From the NCBI GenBank assembly GCA_016617855.1, contig JAECUM010000815.1:95833-159832 (forward strand): a stretch of DNA of 64,000 nucleotides, given 5' to 3'. Position numbers and translations under genes: made by a program. Below are positions 24,265-37,331 of this stretch, one piece after another; the stretch's first letter is position 1; each line of letters opens with the position of its first letter. The notes below the pieces were generated by a model. The model made no database searches. It was not told the origin of the DNA and saw only the letters and a program-made list of their open reading frames with translations. The stretch comes from Megalonaias nervosa (lineage: Eukaryota; Mollusca; Bivalvia; Unionida; Unionidae).

Positions 24265-24905
24265 TTTTTTAATTTTAAAAAAGTTCATTTTCATGGGTAC
24301 TTAAATTCATGGATTTTGCCTCTGTCAATGTTGCATATTTATAGGTATTTTGTGGATTCACCCTACACGTGCCTAGATTACAGAAAAAAAAGAACAATAA
24401 TGTGCCAATTACAAGCATTGGTTATTTGAATGGCTAAAATAGAACTACTGTCAGTATGAACACAATGAAACACCTGTCAAAATCAACCCCATGCAGAGTT
24501 TTTTTTGGTCAGATAGCATCAAATGGAAACAGATGTTAGTAACAACACCAAACTAAGCGTTTATTGAAATCTATTTATATGACGTTTTAAACCTGCTGTC
24601 AGCCAACCTGTACCATCAGTACAGTTATGTGAATAACGCCATCATACCATATGTGAACCAAGCTGATGACCAACTGCTCTTTGTTCAATGCAGTCAGAAG
24701 GCTGTGGCAACATTTGATGTGGAGAAGAACAGCTCATGATAAAATGTCTAAGTATGTATTAGTGTTTAATAGCAAAGTAATGACTATATGGTGCCAGTCA
24801 GAGATAAAGTAAAAAATTTGTTGGGGCATTTAATTATTTAGCTCAGAGGAGTCACAAAATCCATGAAAATTGGTACCAGATTAAAATAGTGAAACCACAG
24901 TACTT
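24265..24905. mobile_element. Unclassified element with imperfect inverted ends (copy A)
   Basis: The left side TTTTCATGGGTACTTAAATT and CATGGATTTTGCC answers, in inverted form, the right side CACAAAATCCATGAAAATTG and GTGAAACCACAGTAC. The interior 24450-24740 is shared with 52970-53250. One frame of the interior reads NNAIIPYVNQADDQLLFVQC then SQKAV, which may be an old coding fragment. Confidence 0.55.
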
Positions 24906-25039
24906 GTATATTTAAATTGAGACTTCAGACATTGGTAAGTCAAACTTAGCCAGACTTCAATCATATAATTGTATCCAATCAAATTTGTGGACATTACTGT
25001 CACAAGTTTATATGAAACTCAAGTCTGTCTGTAAAGTTG

Positions 25040-25262
25040 GGGCAAGTGTTCTAAGATGCTTGCTTTTACAGATCGCTGAAACATTCCATCTCAGTCTGCA
25101 GGAGTTTGAAACTTGGCTTGACCAATGTGGGTATGTGAGAAAGCTTGCTAGTAGCTTCCTGTGGGTCAGTCGTTATTTCCAGGTCTGTCACCAACTATAC
25201 TGGCTTCCATTAAGAACATATTATGTTCTGAAAAACAGCATTAAGCCCCACAAAACTAAACC
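25040..25262 (+). mobile_element. SINE family 1, degenerate
   Basis: Retains ATGTGAGAAAGCTTGCTAGT, CTTCCTGTGGGTCAGT, ACTATACTGGCTTCCATTA and AGCATTAAGCCCCAC with an A-rich tail; head decayed. Confidence 0.7.
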
Positions 25263-26069
25263 AAACTATCCATAAAATCCTACTAGGTACTGTTTTTTTA
25301 AAAAATCTCCTTACCATATCATTAGCCCAAATTATTTAGATCACTTTACTTATATCTAGTTTATTTCAGTGCAGGAGAGAAAATTTAAATAAAGGCACTC
25401 TGCACCACTGCCACTAAGTTAGTACCTATTTTGTCCAGTTCTTACATGAATGATTTATAACAGTATGTTTGAAATAGACCAAGTGTCCTGTTGACCTTTT
25501 TATTTTATCTATGTATGTAATACATGAACATAGAAGTAGTTTTGCATTTCATGGATAACATTTTTATTTTTAAATCTTGTTTGGTTGTCCGAAAACATTT
25601 ATACCCTTTGAAAACGTTTAATTTTATTTATGGGATTGTGTCTGTGTTAATATTTGGGCATCTGGTTGATCATTACTGTGACAATAAAACTTAATTTATT
25701 TTCATACCTCGGACTGAATTTCACCTCACATTTTTCATTAAATATAAAATATATCCCGTTTAGTTACAAATCGGCAGAAATTTTAGTGGAGTGACTAAAT
25801 TGTTCAGTGGTGATTTTAATTATTTTTTTTTATCTACATTGCTTTGTGTGAAGGGATGCAACACATTGCTCAGTTCCAGTTATAATTATATGGGGGGGGG
25901 GAAAGCAGAATTCTTAGCATTAATTTCATCCACAAGTAAATTTAAAGGGTCTAGAAATTGATCTATTCCACTTGTTATGCACCTACCAAAAGGTGCAGCA
26001 TATAATGCTATGATGCTTATCTGTACATTCAGTTATCTTTCATTCTTCTATATCTTTTCCCTTTTTTGT

Positions 26070-26600
26070 TTCTGCACAATAACATTAGTTTTAAATCCTC
26101 TACCTTTACCAAACTTTGTGGATGTCTTGCACTTGAGGTAAGGAAGAAACCCTATTGATTTTGATATCAATATTTAAAAGTTTACTTCACTGTGAATGAA
26201 GAAAAAAGGTTTCTGCACAGTAGTTCTACATCACAGACCTGAACCAAACTTTGTGGATGGTTTGCAGTTGGAGTAATAAAGATGTCTTTTTTACTTGGGA
26301 ATCATTGTGTCAGAGGACTGAAAATGGAACAATGGCATCTGCACAGAAACTTTAGAACTCAACAGTGAAGTTTCTCTAGACTTTGTGGATGGTTTACACT
26401 TTGGGTAAGAAAAAGCCTTTTGATTTTTTTTGTTCACAAGTCAAGATCAGTGTAACAGAACAAGGTTTTCACATAATACCTTTGGTTTTTCACCATCAAC
26501 ATTTACCTCAAAAGAAACTTATAGATTTGTGAGTCTAAAGGTCAAAGGTCAGGGTCATAATGAGTCTAATAAGAAATAGTTTTTGTGCAGTAAGTTTACC
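26070..26600 (+). repeat. Diverged array, second locus of the 17.6-18.2 kb family
   Basis: Repeats TTTCTGCACAATAACATT, CAAACTTTGTGGATGTCTTG and GGTAAGGAAGAAACCCTATT, as in 17570-18240. 25263-26069 has no recognisable feature. Confidence 0.6.
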
Positions 26601-26802
26601 GTCGATACTCACTAATAAGACAAGCCCAACTGCAAACACCCAGATTTTTTGTCACATAATGTGCAGTCAGATCTGGGTCCATGCAGTTTGTTAGAAGTAA
26701 TCAGTAGAACAAACAACATAGACCCTGATTTTCAGGCGCATGATGCTATGGCAGATCAGGATCTATGTTTGCAGTTTTACTTGACTCATAATCGAGTATA
26801 TG
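26593..26802. mobile_element. Palindromic MITE family, copy 1
   Basis: Ends GATACTCACTAATAAG and CTCATAATCGAGTATATG; the interior has facing blocks CAGATCTGGGTCCATGCAGT and ACATAGACCCTGATTTTCAG around GTTAGAAGTAATCAGTAGAA. Confidence 0.65.
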
Positions 26803-27181
26803 CAGAAGTTCTAGACTGCATGCCATTGCCAAAGGTCACAGTCATTAAGACGGACTGGTCAGTACTCTCCCAAGTCGACAATGCCCTGCTAGTGCCAACA
26901 TATAGTACTATTAAAGATGTCAGCATATAATGTGCTATTCACACTACTCTTATTCCACCATGTAGACTTAAAATGTACCAGTACAAGGGGCCGTGGAGTT
27001 TCCCTGGCTAATTTGGCCTCAAATCCTGACTAATGGGACTTGTTGATTCTGTTAATGATACCCTACCCTTGCCCACCCACCCACCCCCACCCCCGGACCG
27101 AGTGAAATGTGCTAACTACTACAAATATTATCGACACCCATAATTGTTTCTTAATTTATTTTCTTTTTTACATATGAATTT

Positions 27182-27433
27182 GGGGCCCCGAGTGGCCGAG
27201 TGGTCTAAAGCGCTCTCCGTTAAGGATCACTGCTGTCTCACCTCTGTCTGCATGGGTTCGAGTCTAGGATTCGGCGAATGCGGATATGTGAGAAAGCTTG
27301 CCAGTAGCTTCTCGTGGGTCGGTGGTTCTTTCCGGTATTTCCCGGTTTCTTCCTCCACCATTAATACTGGCCGCCATGTATAGCCTATCGTGTGCTGAAA
27401 AATGGCGTTAAGCCCCACAACAACAACAACAAC
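27182..27433 (+). mobile_element. SINE family 1, best copy, 13-bp perfect target duplication
   Basis: The head contains TGGCCGAGTGGTCTAAAGCG, a Leu/Ser-type tRNA A box and D arm, a variable-arm-like spacer and B box GGGTTCGAGTC; then the conserved body and (CAA)n. TACATATGAATTT flanks both sides (27169-27181, 27434-27446). The low decay suggests recent insertion. Confidence 0.93.
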
Positions 27434-28226
27434 TACATATGAATTTTATGTATCTTATCTATATATTGAGCATGGTTATATTTCAACAGCTAATTGCAAG
27501 AATTACTCAACAATATTTACAATTTTTTTTCAGTTTTATGTATTGTACGGATAAATGCTTCATGTTGTAGATTTTTTCCATTTTCCTTTTTTTGTACATG
27601 ATCGGTAGAATTTAATTGTAGATTAACATGATTTGTATTTATCTCTCAGTGACTGCTTTTGTCATTCATGAATGATAATTCATGTTGTATTTTTCAGTCA
27701 CACACACACATGCGCACACATTTACTTTTGGTGCTATGATTCCAGAGGATGAGCTGACTCAATAAGTTCAGGCCATATGTAATTCAATCATATGGCTATA
27801 TTATGAACTCTGTTTTTAGGTCACAATTCTTTGCGAATTCTTTCAACATGTCTGAATCATTGTTTAAATATGTTTATTTGCAATACACCTAGGACTATAT
27901 ATTTATTGACAAAATTAAATGCTAGAAGATTTAGTTGTCTGGGTAAATAAATAAATGCTTAGTACTGATAAAAATGTCTGATTTACAGTACCCAGTTCAG
28001 TTCTTGTAACCATGGTGACAAATGCCCTACTGTTTGTAAAAAGTAGGAAATATTTCACCTTCACTGTCATTGCTCAGTAGTATATTGAGTTGTAGTGAAA
28101 AATATTTGATAGTGGGAGTTTGGTTAAAAAAACGTGTAATCATTTTTTCCTCTTATTAGTCTTGACTGCAGACATCGTAGCGATATGACTGAAAAATTAT
28201 TAAAGCTATGTTAAAAATCTAAATCC

Positions 28227-28249
28227 CACACACACACACACACACACAC
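28227..28249. repeat. (CA)n microsatellite
   Basis: Short CA run. Confidence 0.9.
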
Positions 28250-28336
28250 TATTGGTCTTTGAAAATTAATCATTGTAGCCTGTGTACAAGTGTAGCTTTC
28301 TTTTTTAAAATGTGTTGTAAATGTTTATGAAATTCA

Positions 28337-28566
28337 ATATATACTTGCTTAGAAGTCAAGTAAAACTTCAGACAACAAAGATCCTGATCAGACACATCAC
28401 AATACATAACATAATGAGCCTGCAGATTAGGGTCCATGTTGTTTGTTCTACTACCATAATTGCTCGTAACAAACTGCACAGACCCAGATCTGCCACTGCA
28501 TACTATGCCAGATGATCTGGGTCTGTGCAGTTTGAAGTTGAACTCCTCTTATAAGTGAGTATATGT
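28337..28566. mobile_element. Palindromic MITE family, copy 2
   Basis: Left TATATACTTGCTTAGAAGTC, right CTCTTATAAGTGAGTATATG; interior blocks AACTGCACAGACCCAGATCT and GATCTGGGTCTGTGCAGTTT face each other. Confidence 0.7.
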
Positions 28567-28569
28567 GAT

Positions 28570-29510
28570 ATGCATTTTTTGTGATAATAAGGAAATGGAT
28601 TTTAATTGGTACAAGGGAATTTATTAATGGAAGAAGTTTGCATGGGAGATTGTATTGGATTTGTGTGTGCGTGTTGATAATATGACCAGTTACCATTGAA
28701 ATGATTCAAATTCCATGATTTCTTTCTAAAGATTAATTAACCTCCATATTATTTTTCCAATTACACTTCTGTTTGTTTTGTAAACTAAGTTAAACATTAA
28801 GATTTTATGCATGTATTTTACCACATTTCCTCTTCAACTTTTACATGAAGGGAAAAAAATAACAGACCAACTTTCCAAAACCATGGGGAGTTAGTGATGC
28901 AATTTATCAAAATTTTTCAAATCAGACTCTTAACCAGAAATGAACAATAAAATCTGCAGTGTGAAAACAACTGATTTTGTACTGCAGGAATAAGATTAAA
29001 AGCAATTTATTATTACAGTCTTTAAAAATATTAATAATCAGACATTTGTGGATAAGGGTGCTTTTAAAAGGTGGAGGTAAAATTTCTGTTAATCAATCTC
29101 ATATAGGATGCAGAATTTGCACATTTAATTTCTGGATGAAATATTTTTGTGGCCTTTGCAATATTGAAAACATAAATTGACATGTTTTCTTGGTATTTAG
29201 TAATGATAACTTGTTAAAAATATTTTGTTTAGTGATCTGATGATTTTTTTTAAAAATATATTCTTTAATTCGTAAAAGCATTAACAATGGCAGGGTGTTT
29301 ATATTGAACCCAAACTGTCCTTTACAATTTTATTAACTGAATTTTATATAATGATTGTGGTTATATAATGAATGTTTTTATATAACAGTTTAAATATGAC
29401 AGTTTCATTGTTAATGTATGTTGTGTTGTAAATTAAGATTTGTCTTTAAAACCAAATAAAGCTTTAAATATGAATGCATGTCTTTTTGGTTATTATACAT
29501 TTTCACGAAG
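28570..29510. other. Intergenic, no recognisable feature
   Basis: AT-rich. Two short open frames at 28977-29180 (+) and 29099-29287 (-) have no family resemblance. An AATAAA occurs at about 29455. Confidence 0.45.
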
Positions 29511-29514
29511 ATAG

Positions 29515-29660
29515 CTAAAGTTGTTAGCGTGCCATACTTGCAAGGTAAAGGTCGTGGGATCTAATTCTGACCAGATCAGCAGCTGTGGTCTCTCTGGGCA
29601 AGTCACTTGACTCCCATTGCCTCTATGCTATGTAACCTTTAATTTGTTGGTGTTACTAAA
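29515..29660 (+). mobile_element. SINE family 2, partial
   Basis: TTAGCGTGCCATACTTGCAA head, GTCGTGGGATCTAATTCTGA, then CTCTCTGGGCAAGTCACTTG, resembling the copies at 21958 and 58008. 29661-30540 is featureless. Confidence 0.55.
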
Positions 29661-30544
29661 CATTTTTATGATTTGAGTAAGATCTTCTGCAGTCAGATGA
29701 ACTTTTGAGTTGTAAGTTCTAGCTATGCTACACATCTTTGTAGAAAACATTTATATGAAAATAAAGAAGCATGCTGTAAAGTACTTATTAGCAAGTTTTT
29801 AATTTTGCTGTGCTGGCAGATATTGCAAACAGTGCTAAAATAAAGTTTAGATTATTCATTGGATATTTTACTAATTATGAGAGATGCCGATTATTGATTT
29901 CATTGAGAACAAAGTTGGAAACCTTTCCTGTGATTAATGACAACAAATTTTAACTGTTTGACTTTTACATAATCATACATTTCATACAAGTACAATTGTC
30001 AACAGGTTTGTCAACGTCCTTAAAAATGCCTGGCATACTTGTCAATATATTGATTAGGACAGGGAGCTAAAAACAATATCTGCTTGTGTATAGTATAAAC
30101 CAATATCTGCCATTACATAATGCATCTGAAAATTATAGTCTACACTGTTCTATCATATCACAATTTCTAGTCTAGACATGATACAACTGGCAGACACAAA
30201 ATTTCAAGTTCAGATTTTAAGCTAAGGTACTTTGTTTTCAGGCCTGGTGAACCAGGGCATTATGTAACAGAAAATCTCGATCCATACTGCTTGAAGTTAA
30301 ATGTATATTATAACACAGGGTAAATAATATGATAAAGGAAGCACAGATGAGGATCGTAGATTGACTGATCTTTGCAATCTAATACTAATTACATGATCAA
30401 TACAGAACCAATCTGATTGTGAAGGAACATTTTTACCCCCAGAGAATAACAGGAAGTTTTTAACAAGTGAATGGCTATAAATGAAGATACAGTCATTATA
30501 TTTTCTTTATTATTATTTGTAAGCACTTAACATTCTCTCAATGT

Positions 30545-30960
30545 GCCCAGAGATGCAGTGGCTAGCATGTTGGACTTGCAACCAAAAGGATGTGGGTTCA
30601 AAGGTTAAAATCCTACAGCTGGATCAGCTACTGGGGCATGTCCTTGGGCAAGGCATCAGCTACTGTGGCATGTCCTTAGGTAAGGCATCAGCTACTATGG
30701 CATGTCCTTAGGTAAGGCATCAGCTACTGTGGCATGTCCTTAGGTAAGGCATCAGCTACTGTGGTATGTCCTTAGGTAAGGCATCAGCTACTGTGGCATG
30801 TCCTTAGGTAAGGCATCAGCTACTGTGGCATGTCCTTAGGTAAGGCATCAACTACTGTGGTATGTCCTTAGGTAAGGCATCAGCTACTGTGGCATGTCCT
30901 TGGGTAAGGCATCAGCTACTGTGGCATGTCCTTGAGTAAGGCACTTTTGACCTAGGTTCC
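30545..30960 (+). mobile_element. SINE family 2 expanded by an internal VNTR
   Basis: Head GCAGTGGCTAGCATGTTGGA and GATGTGGGTTCAAAGG; the following GGCATGTCCTTGGGCAAGGC block is amplified in tandem, then the normal continuation GCACTTTTGACCTAGGTTCC resumes. Confidence 0.65.
30623..30942 (+). repeat. 32-bp VNTR, ten copies
   Basis: ATCAGCTACTGTGGCATGTC plus CTTAGGTAAGGC at exact 32-bp spacing (30623 to 30911 starts). Each unit carries AGGTAAGG, a donor-like string. Confidence 0.95.
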
Positions 30961-31004
30961 AATCAGTTTTAATATGTACTTCTGAGAGAAGGACCGGTAC
31001 AAGG

Positions 31005-31160
31005 TTGCATAATGCACCGTCAAATCTGGGTCTGTGCAGTTTGTTAGGCGTAATCAGTAGAACAAACAGCACAGACCCTGATCTGCAGGCACATTACACT
31101 ATGCAGATCCGGATTTTTGTTCCTTGCAGTTTGACACAACTTATAAGTGAGTACATATAG
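31005..31160. mobile_element. Palindromic MITE family, copy 3
   Basis: CAAATCTGGGTCTGTGCAGT faces GCACAGACCCTGATCTGCAG; right end CTTATAAGTGAGTACATATA. Confidence 0.65.
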
Positions 31161-31950
31161 TAATTTTAAGAACTTGTCTATATTACCTTTTATGGGTACT
31201 GAATTAGTGGTTTTATACCTATAACTCAAACTGATAATTCAATGCAAGATCTGTAAAAGAAGCTTCTGACAATAAAAACAAAACCATATCCAAGATGTAT
31301 GATAGTTCAATGGGATTGCTGATAGACAAAGAATCTGCTCAATAGGACATACTTATTGACACTGGGTAGGAAACGTATGTAAATACATTCACATACACAC
31401 TACAAAAGTATGTCCGACATTCCACTTAGATATTCAAATATTTTTTATTTTAAGGAAGGTTTATCATTATCAGCAATCTGCTTTGGGACATTCAAGCACA
31501 AGATGTACCTGGTACGCTTTGATATGTTTAGAGACATTTAAAATGTCAGCAGGATGCAAATGTCCAAGCCTAATGCAGTACTTGTTTAAAACATTTTAGG
31601 GACAAATAAAATTAGGTTTAGCATTGACCTAACTGTGTCATTACCTAGTTGCAAGTTTTACAAACCAACCAGAAGTGGTGCCTGATGACTGAAATTGAAA
31701 GAAAAACCAAACTAACGAAGCAAGATACAAATGTCAGAGTAAAATCTATCAAGATACACATGTCACTTTAAAATCTATCTAAAATGATACCTGTAATGAC
31801 TGAGATGCATTTCCCTATTAAGTATCTCGACTAGCTGGAACAATGAATCATGAAATTTAGCTCATGGTGTCCTATTACCTAACAAGAGCCCCACTTCTGC
31901 ATGTGTGGAGAACTCACTAAGCAAATGTAAGTTACATAAAGCAACTTTAC

Positions 31951-32023
31951 TCAACAAATATGTCACATCAACAAATATGTCACATCAACAAATATGTCAC
32001 ATCAACAAATATGTCACATCAAC
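31951..32023 (+). repeat. 17-bp tandem repeat, about four copies
   Basis: Unit TCAACAAATATGTCACA. The flanks 31161-31950 and 32024-33120 hold nothing recognisable. Confidence 0.9.
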
Positions 32024-33127
32024 AAGACAATAAAATAGGCTCTTATATATCAGTAGAAGTGATGTCTTATTCATTCACAAGTGACTGCTTTGTATTGGTA
32101 GAGAAAATCTAATTGGCTCACTCAATCAGCATGAAAGGTCATGTTGGGTCAGCCTTCTGACAAAATTTTACTGGGTGTGCAATGAGTGGTTAAGCATAAA
32201 TCAAGACAGGTGCAAAGATGGCATGGTAGGTTTATGCCCCCTTTGCCTGCCATAATGAAAATAATGCATATATATCTTATAACATAAAATAAATATTTCA
32301 GACAGTGCCATTTTAAGGTAAAAGTTTGGTTTTGGTTAGTTTTTGTTGGGTAACAAGATTAAAGTGTTTTACCAAAGGAAACAATACTATAAAAATTCAT
32401 TCCCTAGAATACATACACTTCATTCTTTTCCAAGATAATCTTATCCATTATTTATTTCATCTACCTGAAGTGTTACTTGTTACATTTCTATTTTATATTT
32501 GTCTTAACCATCAAATTACAAATTATTTAAATTAATCAATAAGATATTTTGCAAATTTAAATAACTTGTTTTATTGAAATTTATAAATCCTGTATTCTAA
32601 AATTATTTCGACACAGGTTTCAAATTTTTGCCAAGGGGAATATAACAGTAAATCTCTACTGCAATTATTACTACTTCTCAAAAATAAAATGAAGGGTACA
32701 CTAAAAAACCTGCTAACTGGTTATGCCAATCTTTTCAAATAGTATATCTAATCAACTAGTCAAGATGGTGATCCAACCCTAAAATAAATTAAATCACAGT
32801 TCATCCAATGGATTTAAAGATGCATAAAAAAAGAAGAAACATAAAAGCCTAGTAAAATTAGAAAATTTCTCATGTCACTTATAGTCAATGTAAGTACATT
32901 ATTTTAACTATTGTTAAGATTTTAAATCTGTGCATGTAACCAACCATGAATTCAATTTCCTTTCAAACCATTACTGCCACATGTATCTCCTTCCACGGAA
33001 GATGAAAAATAATACTGAGAAATACATAAAGGATTTTACTCTGGCAATATTTTTGGGTGGAATACATATGAAACATAATATTTTTTAAATTTACAAGTCA
33101 AATACTCTTATAATTTCCTGATTTTAC

Positions 33128-33160
<33 letters not shown>
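33128..33160. repeat. (AAT)n microsatellite
   Basis: About 11 AAT units followed by AAGAAG. 33180-34150 resembles diffuse old repeat (recurring CAAATTCTA and GGATGCT phrases), otherwise featureless. Confidence 0.9.
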
Positions 33161-33161
<1 letters not shown>

Positions 33162-34150
33162 GGAAGAAGAAGAAGAATTCATGATTAAAAAGTGTGCCAT
33201 TTAGATCATGATATACACACATTTAAAGTGCTCTTTTTGGAGGACAATTGCCATTATCTAGTTAGAACTGGGAGACAACTATGACAGGATGCTTTCTATA
33301 AAATTTGGTCAAATTCTATTCAATGGGATTTGAGAAGTCACTTAAAGGTTTTTGTATTTTTAGTAATGTTGACCATATTTGATGGAGGATAAGCATAAAT
33401 TGTCCAAACTATATGTCAAATCAGATTAAATTCTATTCAGCAATTCTGAAGACATGATTTAAGGTTTTTTTTTCTTCATAATTGTGGATTTTCTATTTTA
33501 GCAAGGATGGCCCTATTTAAATGCCAATCAGCATAAATTCATATAGAATTAGTACGTCTTCCTGTGAGGATGCTTTCTTTAAAATTGTATCAAATTCTGA
33601 TATGCAGGTTTTGAGATGAAGTCATTTAAAGGGTTTTTAATAATTTTAGCTATGGTAGCCAAATTGATGACAGATCACAATAATTTGTAAACAAAAATTT
33701 GGATGCTATTCATTCAAGGATGCTCTGCACCAAACTTGGTCTAAACTGGTCCAGCGGTTTTTAAAGGAACTTTAAAACAGCAATTGTGGACAGACATGTA
33801 CTCAATAACACATGACTCGAAAAAGGACTCGACATCATACCATAAGCTCGCTTGGACATAAGGCCAGGTTAGCTAGCAATTAATCAAAGCTACATAAGTT
33901 GACTGATTCAGATGAAAACATGTACATTTACTTAAGGCATAGCATATGATGATATTTGTAAAAAAAATGTAAACAAAAATATAACATAAATTAAATTTTT
34001 CCAGTAATTTAGAATGTGTACAAAGTAAGAAAATATAATATTCATCAAGATAAGTACTGTAACATTTAATAACTGTCCATTATGAGAAACATGATTGAAA
34101 TCAATAAAATGAATGTGGTCATAAAACGATGTGTTAAATGATCAAAGTTC

Positions 34151-34728
34151 TAATTTGTACAGTTTTATAATAGTACTAACTGGTACAGTATTATATCAGT
34201 ACTAATTGGTATAGTATTATATCAGTACTAATTGATACATTATACAGTATTATATCAGTACTAACTGGTACAGTATTATACCAATACTAATTGGTACAGT
34301 ATTATACCAGTACTAATTGGTACAGTATTATACCAGTACTAATTGGTACAGTATATCAATACTAATTGGTACATTATACAGTATTATATCAGTATTAATG
34401 GGTACATTATTATATCAGTACTAATTGGTACAGTATTATACCAGTACTAATTGGTACAGTATTATACCAGTACCAATTGGTACAGTATTATACCAGTACT
34501 AACTGGTACTGTATTACATCAGTACTAACTGGAACTGTATTATATCAGTACTAACTGGTACTGTATTATACCAGTACTAACTGGTACAGTATTATATCAG
34601 TACTAACTGGTACAGTATTATATCAGTACTAACTGGTACAGTATATCAGTACTAACTGGTACAATATTATACCAGTACTAATTGGTACAGTATTATACCA
34701 GTAGTAACTCGTACTGTATTATATCAGT
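34151..34728 (+). repeat. 26-bp satellite, about 22 copies
   Basis: Unit GTACTAATTGGTACAGTATT plus ATACCA, with a GTAC...GTAC dyad in each monomer; some copies shortened (GTATATCAGTAC). Confidence 0.95.
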
Positions 34729-35014
34729 ATGGAAAAAACCTAAAAAATATAGTACCTTATTATCTCCAATGTTTGGTGCTTTAAACACAAAACAAAAACA
34801 TACAAGGTGTTTGCTTTATGTTCCACACTGAAAGACTTGTATACATCTACAAAGAGTAAAATCTGACACATTAGTGAAAATAAAGTTCATCAACATTTTT
34901 GAATTAAATAATTAATGGAATTGATCTCCATCTCACTCTTTGTAAATTTTAAAGCAACTGTTTTCTAAAGTGTATTAAATATTGAATATGTTGACCAGCT
35001 CATGCAATATGAAT

Positions 35015-35120
35015 ACTGTGGTTTCGTTATTTTTCATGGTGTACTAATTTTCATGCATTTAGTTGTTGCTATGAACCATACATTTAAAGAACCAATGACA
35101 AATGAGCCACATGTGATGCA
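35015..35120 (+). mobile_element. Solo end of the unclassified inverted-end element
   Basis: TACTGTGGTTTCGTTATTTT and GTACTAATTTTCATGCATTT match the reversed right end of copy A at 24850-24905. A 113-codon open frame runs through this end and is not taken as a gene. Confidence 0.45.
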
Positions 35121-35344
35121 AAAAGCTCCACCAAAACAAACTCTATTTTATTACTGTTGCATTCTTAGCAATCAACAACACTCAGATCTGATAATGCAAC
35201 ATCATTACTGTAACAAAATATTATCTTTTACATTTGTTGGATTGGTTTTAACCCAAATTGAACAAAAACAAGAAGAATTTATAAAGAAGATTATACTGTT
35301 TCAATATACATGCCTTACATCTATATGTACAGTGAAATTATAAA

Positions 35345-37230
35345 AGATAGAGAGAAGAGAAATAGTGTTAACTATTTAACTACTAGTGCCAATGAAAGAA
35401 ATGATTTTTGAAAATTCAAGTCAATACTTATTGACATCAATCCTTCATTCAAGTGAACTGCCATCAAAAAATATTTCAACAAAATTGCATTTGCTTTATT
35501 CTCTGCAATTCTCGGTGATTTAAGATTTAACTAATGTTGTGATTCATCTGACCGAATAATCTACACATGACACAGTCAAGTGTAAACATGTATATTTCGA
35601 ACTACAGGTAGATGACTTTCCTTTAAACATTTAAATCCCCATGAAAGTATGTCTTATTTTATCCATGTATTTTTAATCCCAAGGAACAAGGGTGTAAGAT
35701 ACTAAAACTATTGCTTGAAGCACAATTGCTAATTAAACACATATATACACTAATTACAGAACAGTGCTAACTAAATAGAGTATATACATTAATTACAGAA
35801 CATTACTAAAACTCATATCACTGATGCTTGGAGAAAAAAAAAATCCAGTGAATAAACATCTGATACACCCTAACATTTGTTGCATAAATAATCCAATAAA
35901 TACAAAATTACACATGTCCAGATTTCTCAAAGCCTCAGACAATTCTATTTCTCAGACATTTTACCTGGAGTCTCTTTCCTCCACTGCACATCAAAGCCTG
36001 CTGAATGCAATGAACTAGGAGCAGTTGGTCTTGAATAGAAAAGACTGATGTAACAGTTCCAACTTTATGGACTGCAGTTTAAGTCAAAGATCATATAGCT
36101 ATGTTTTAATAAACACTTGTCTTGGTGTTGTTGGCTGCATTTGCTCTTTTTGATGTCAAGCACTCTGGATGAAGACAGTGTAAGAGATTGATCATGACGT
36201 GTTTGTGCTCTTGCTGTCATCATTATTTCTTTTGCATTTTGTTTTTGAGTATTTGTAGATGTCAATCCAAATAACAAAATACCTATAAATATGCAAACTT
36301 TGAAACAGGCAAATCCACAAAATTAGGTACAACAAAAATGTCCCTTTTATACAAATTCATGTAAATTGATATCCACAAAAAATAAATAAAACCACAGTAT
36401 TCTAGTAACTTTGGACAAAGGTACACATAAATGTACGGGGCAAATAAAGACATTCAAAAAATTCACTGACCATAGTATTTTCCTCATATCCATATAGGTA
36501 ATATATAAAATAGCTCTTGAAAAATAAGCCATTACCGGGTAGTACTTCTTGCATAAGATGATGATGAGGATGATAATAATAATTACATACATTATGCATT
36601 ATATAGAATTTACATAAATAAGATACTCTTTTACTTCCAACAGAAAATGCCCAACTTATATCAATCTCGATTTAGTATCCAGCTATTTATAGCTGCATAC
36701 CTTAGTGCAAAAATTAACTGAAAACAGAAACACTAATCACTGATAACATAATCTGTATGACTTAAAAAGATCAACTGTGTGCAAATTGCTCATGAAATCC
36801 CACCAAAAAGCATCTCACACCTACCCCGACATGAGAGATGAGTCTATAGTCAAACAAGTGCAAAATTCTTCTTAAAAATATGAGTACAATGATACTTCAT
36901 TTTGTGATTTTTCATTTTCTGTTTAGTGATCAAGACAAGACATATTTAAACATGACATGTCTTACCTAAACAGAGCCTTTATTGAAAAAGCAGATGTTTC
37001 ATTGACATACTCATGGCAGTCATGTCGATATACATGAGAAACAGCTTAAAGCAGTCAAAAAAAAACTGTTTGGTTGGAAAAGACCTCACTGATTGCCAGC
37101 AAAAGCAGTTGACAATTTATTAATGCACGAGTTTTACACAGAAAGTTCCATAGACTACAGGAAATGAGAATTGCCATTGATACAAGGTAAAGGTAAATAT
37201 ATAATGATATTTGTATCTATTGCCATAAAA
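35345..37230. other. Intergenic, no recognisable feature
   Basis: AT-rich; several short open frames on the minus strand (36065-36599) lack similarity or splice context. Confidence 0.45.
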
Positions 37231-37233
37231 AAC

Positions 37234-37235
<2 letters not shown>

Positions 37236-37300
<65 letters not shown>

Positions 37301-37331
37301 TAGATATATTTATATAGATATATAGATATAT
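37236..37331. repeat. (TA)n tract grading into TAGA repeats
   Basis: About 32 TA units followed by GATAGATATATTTATATAGA. Confidence 0.95.

Noticed and set aside
27182..27260. A functional tRNA-Leu gene
   Set aside because: The head lacks a complete acceptor stem and is fused to a SINE body with tail and target duplications.
35002..35343. 113-codon open frame
   Set aside because: Begins inside the end of a dispersed repeat seen at several other places in the window.
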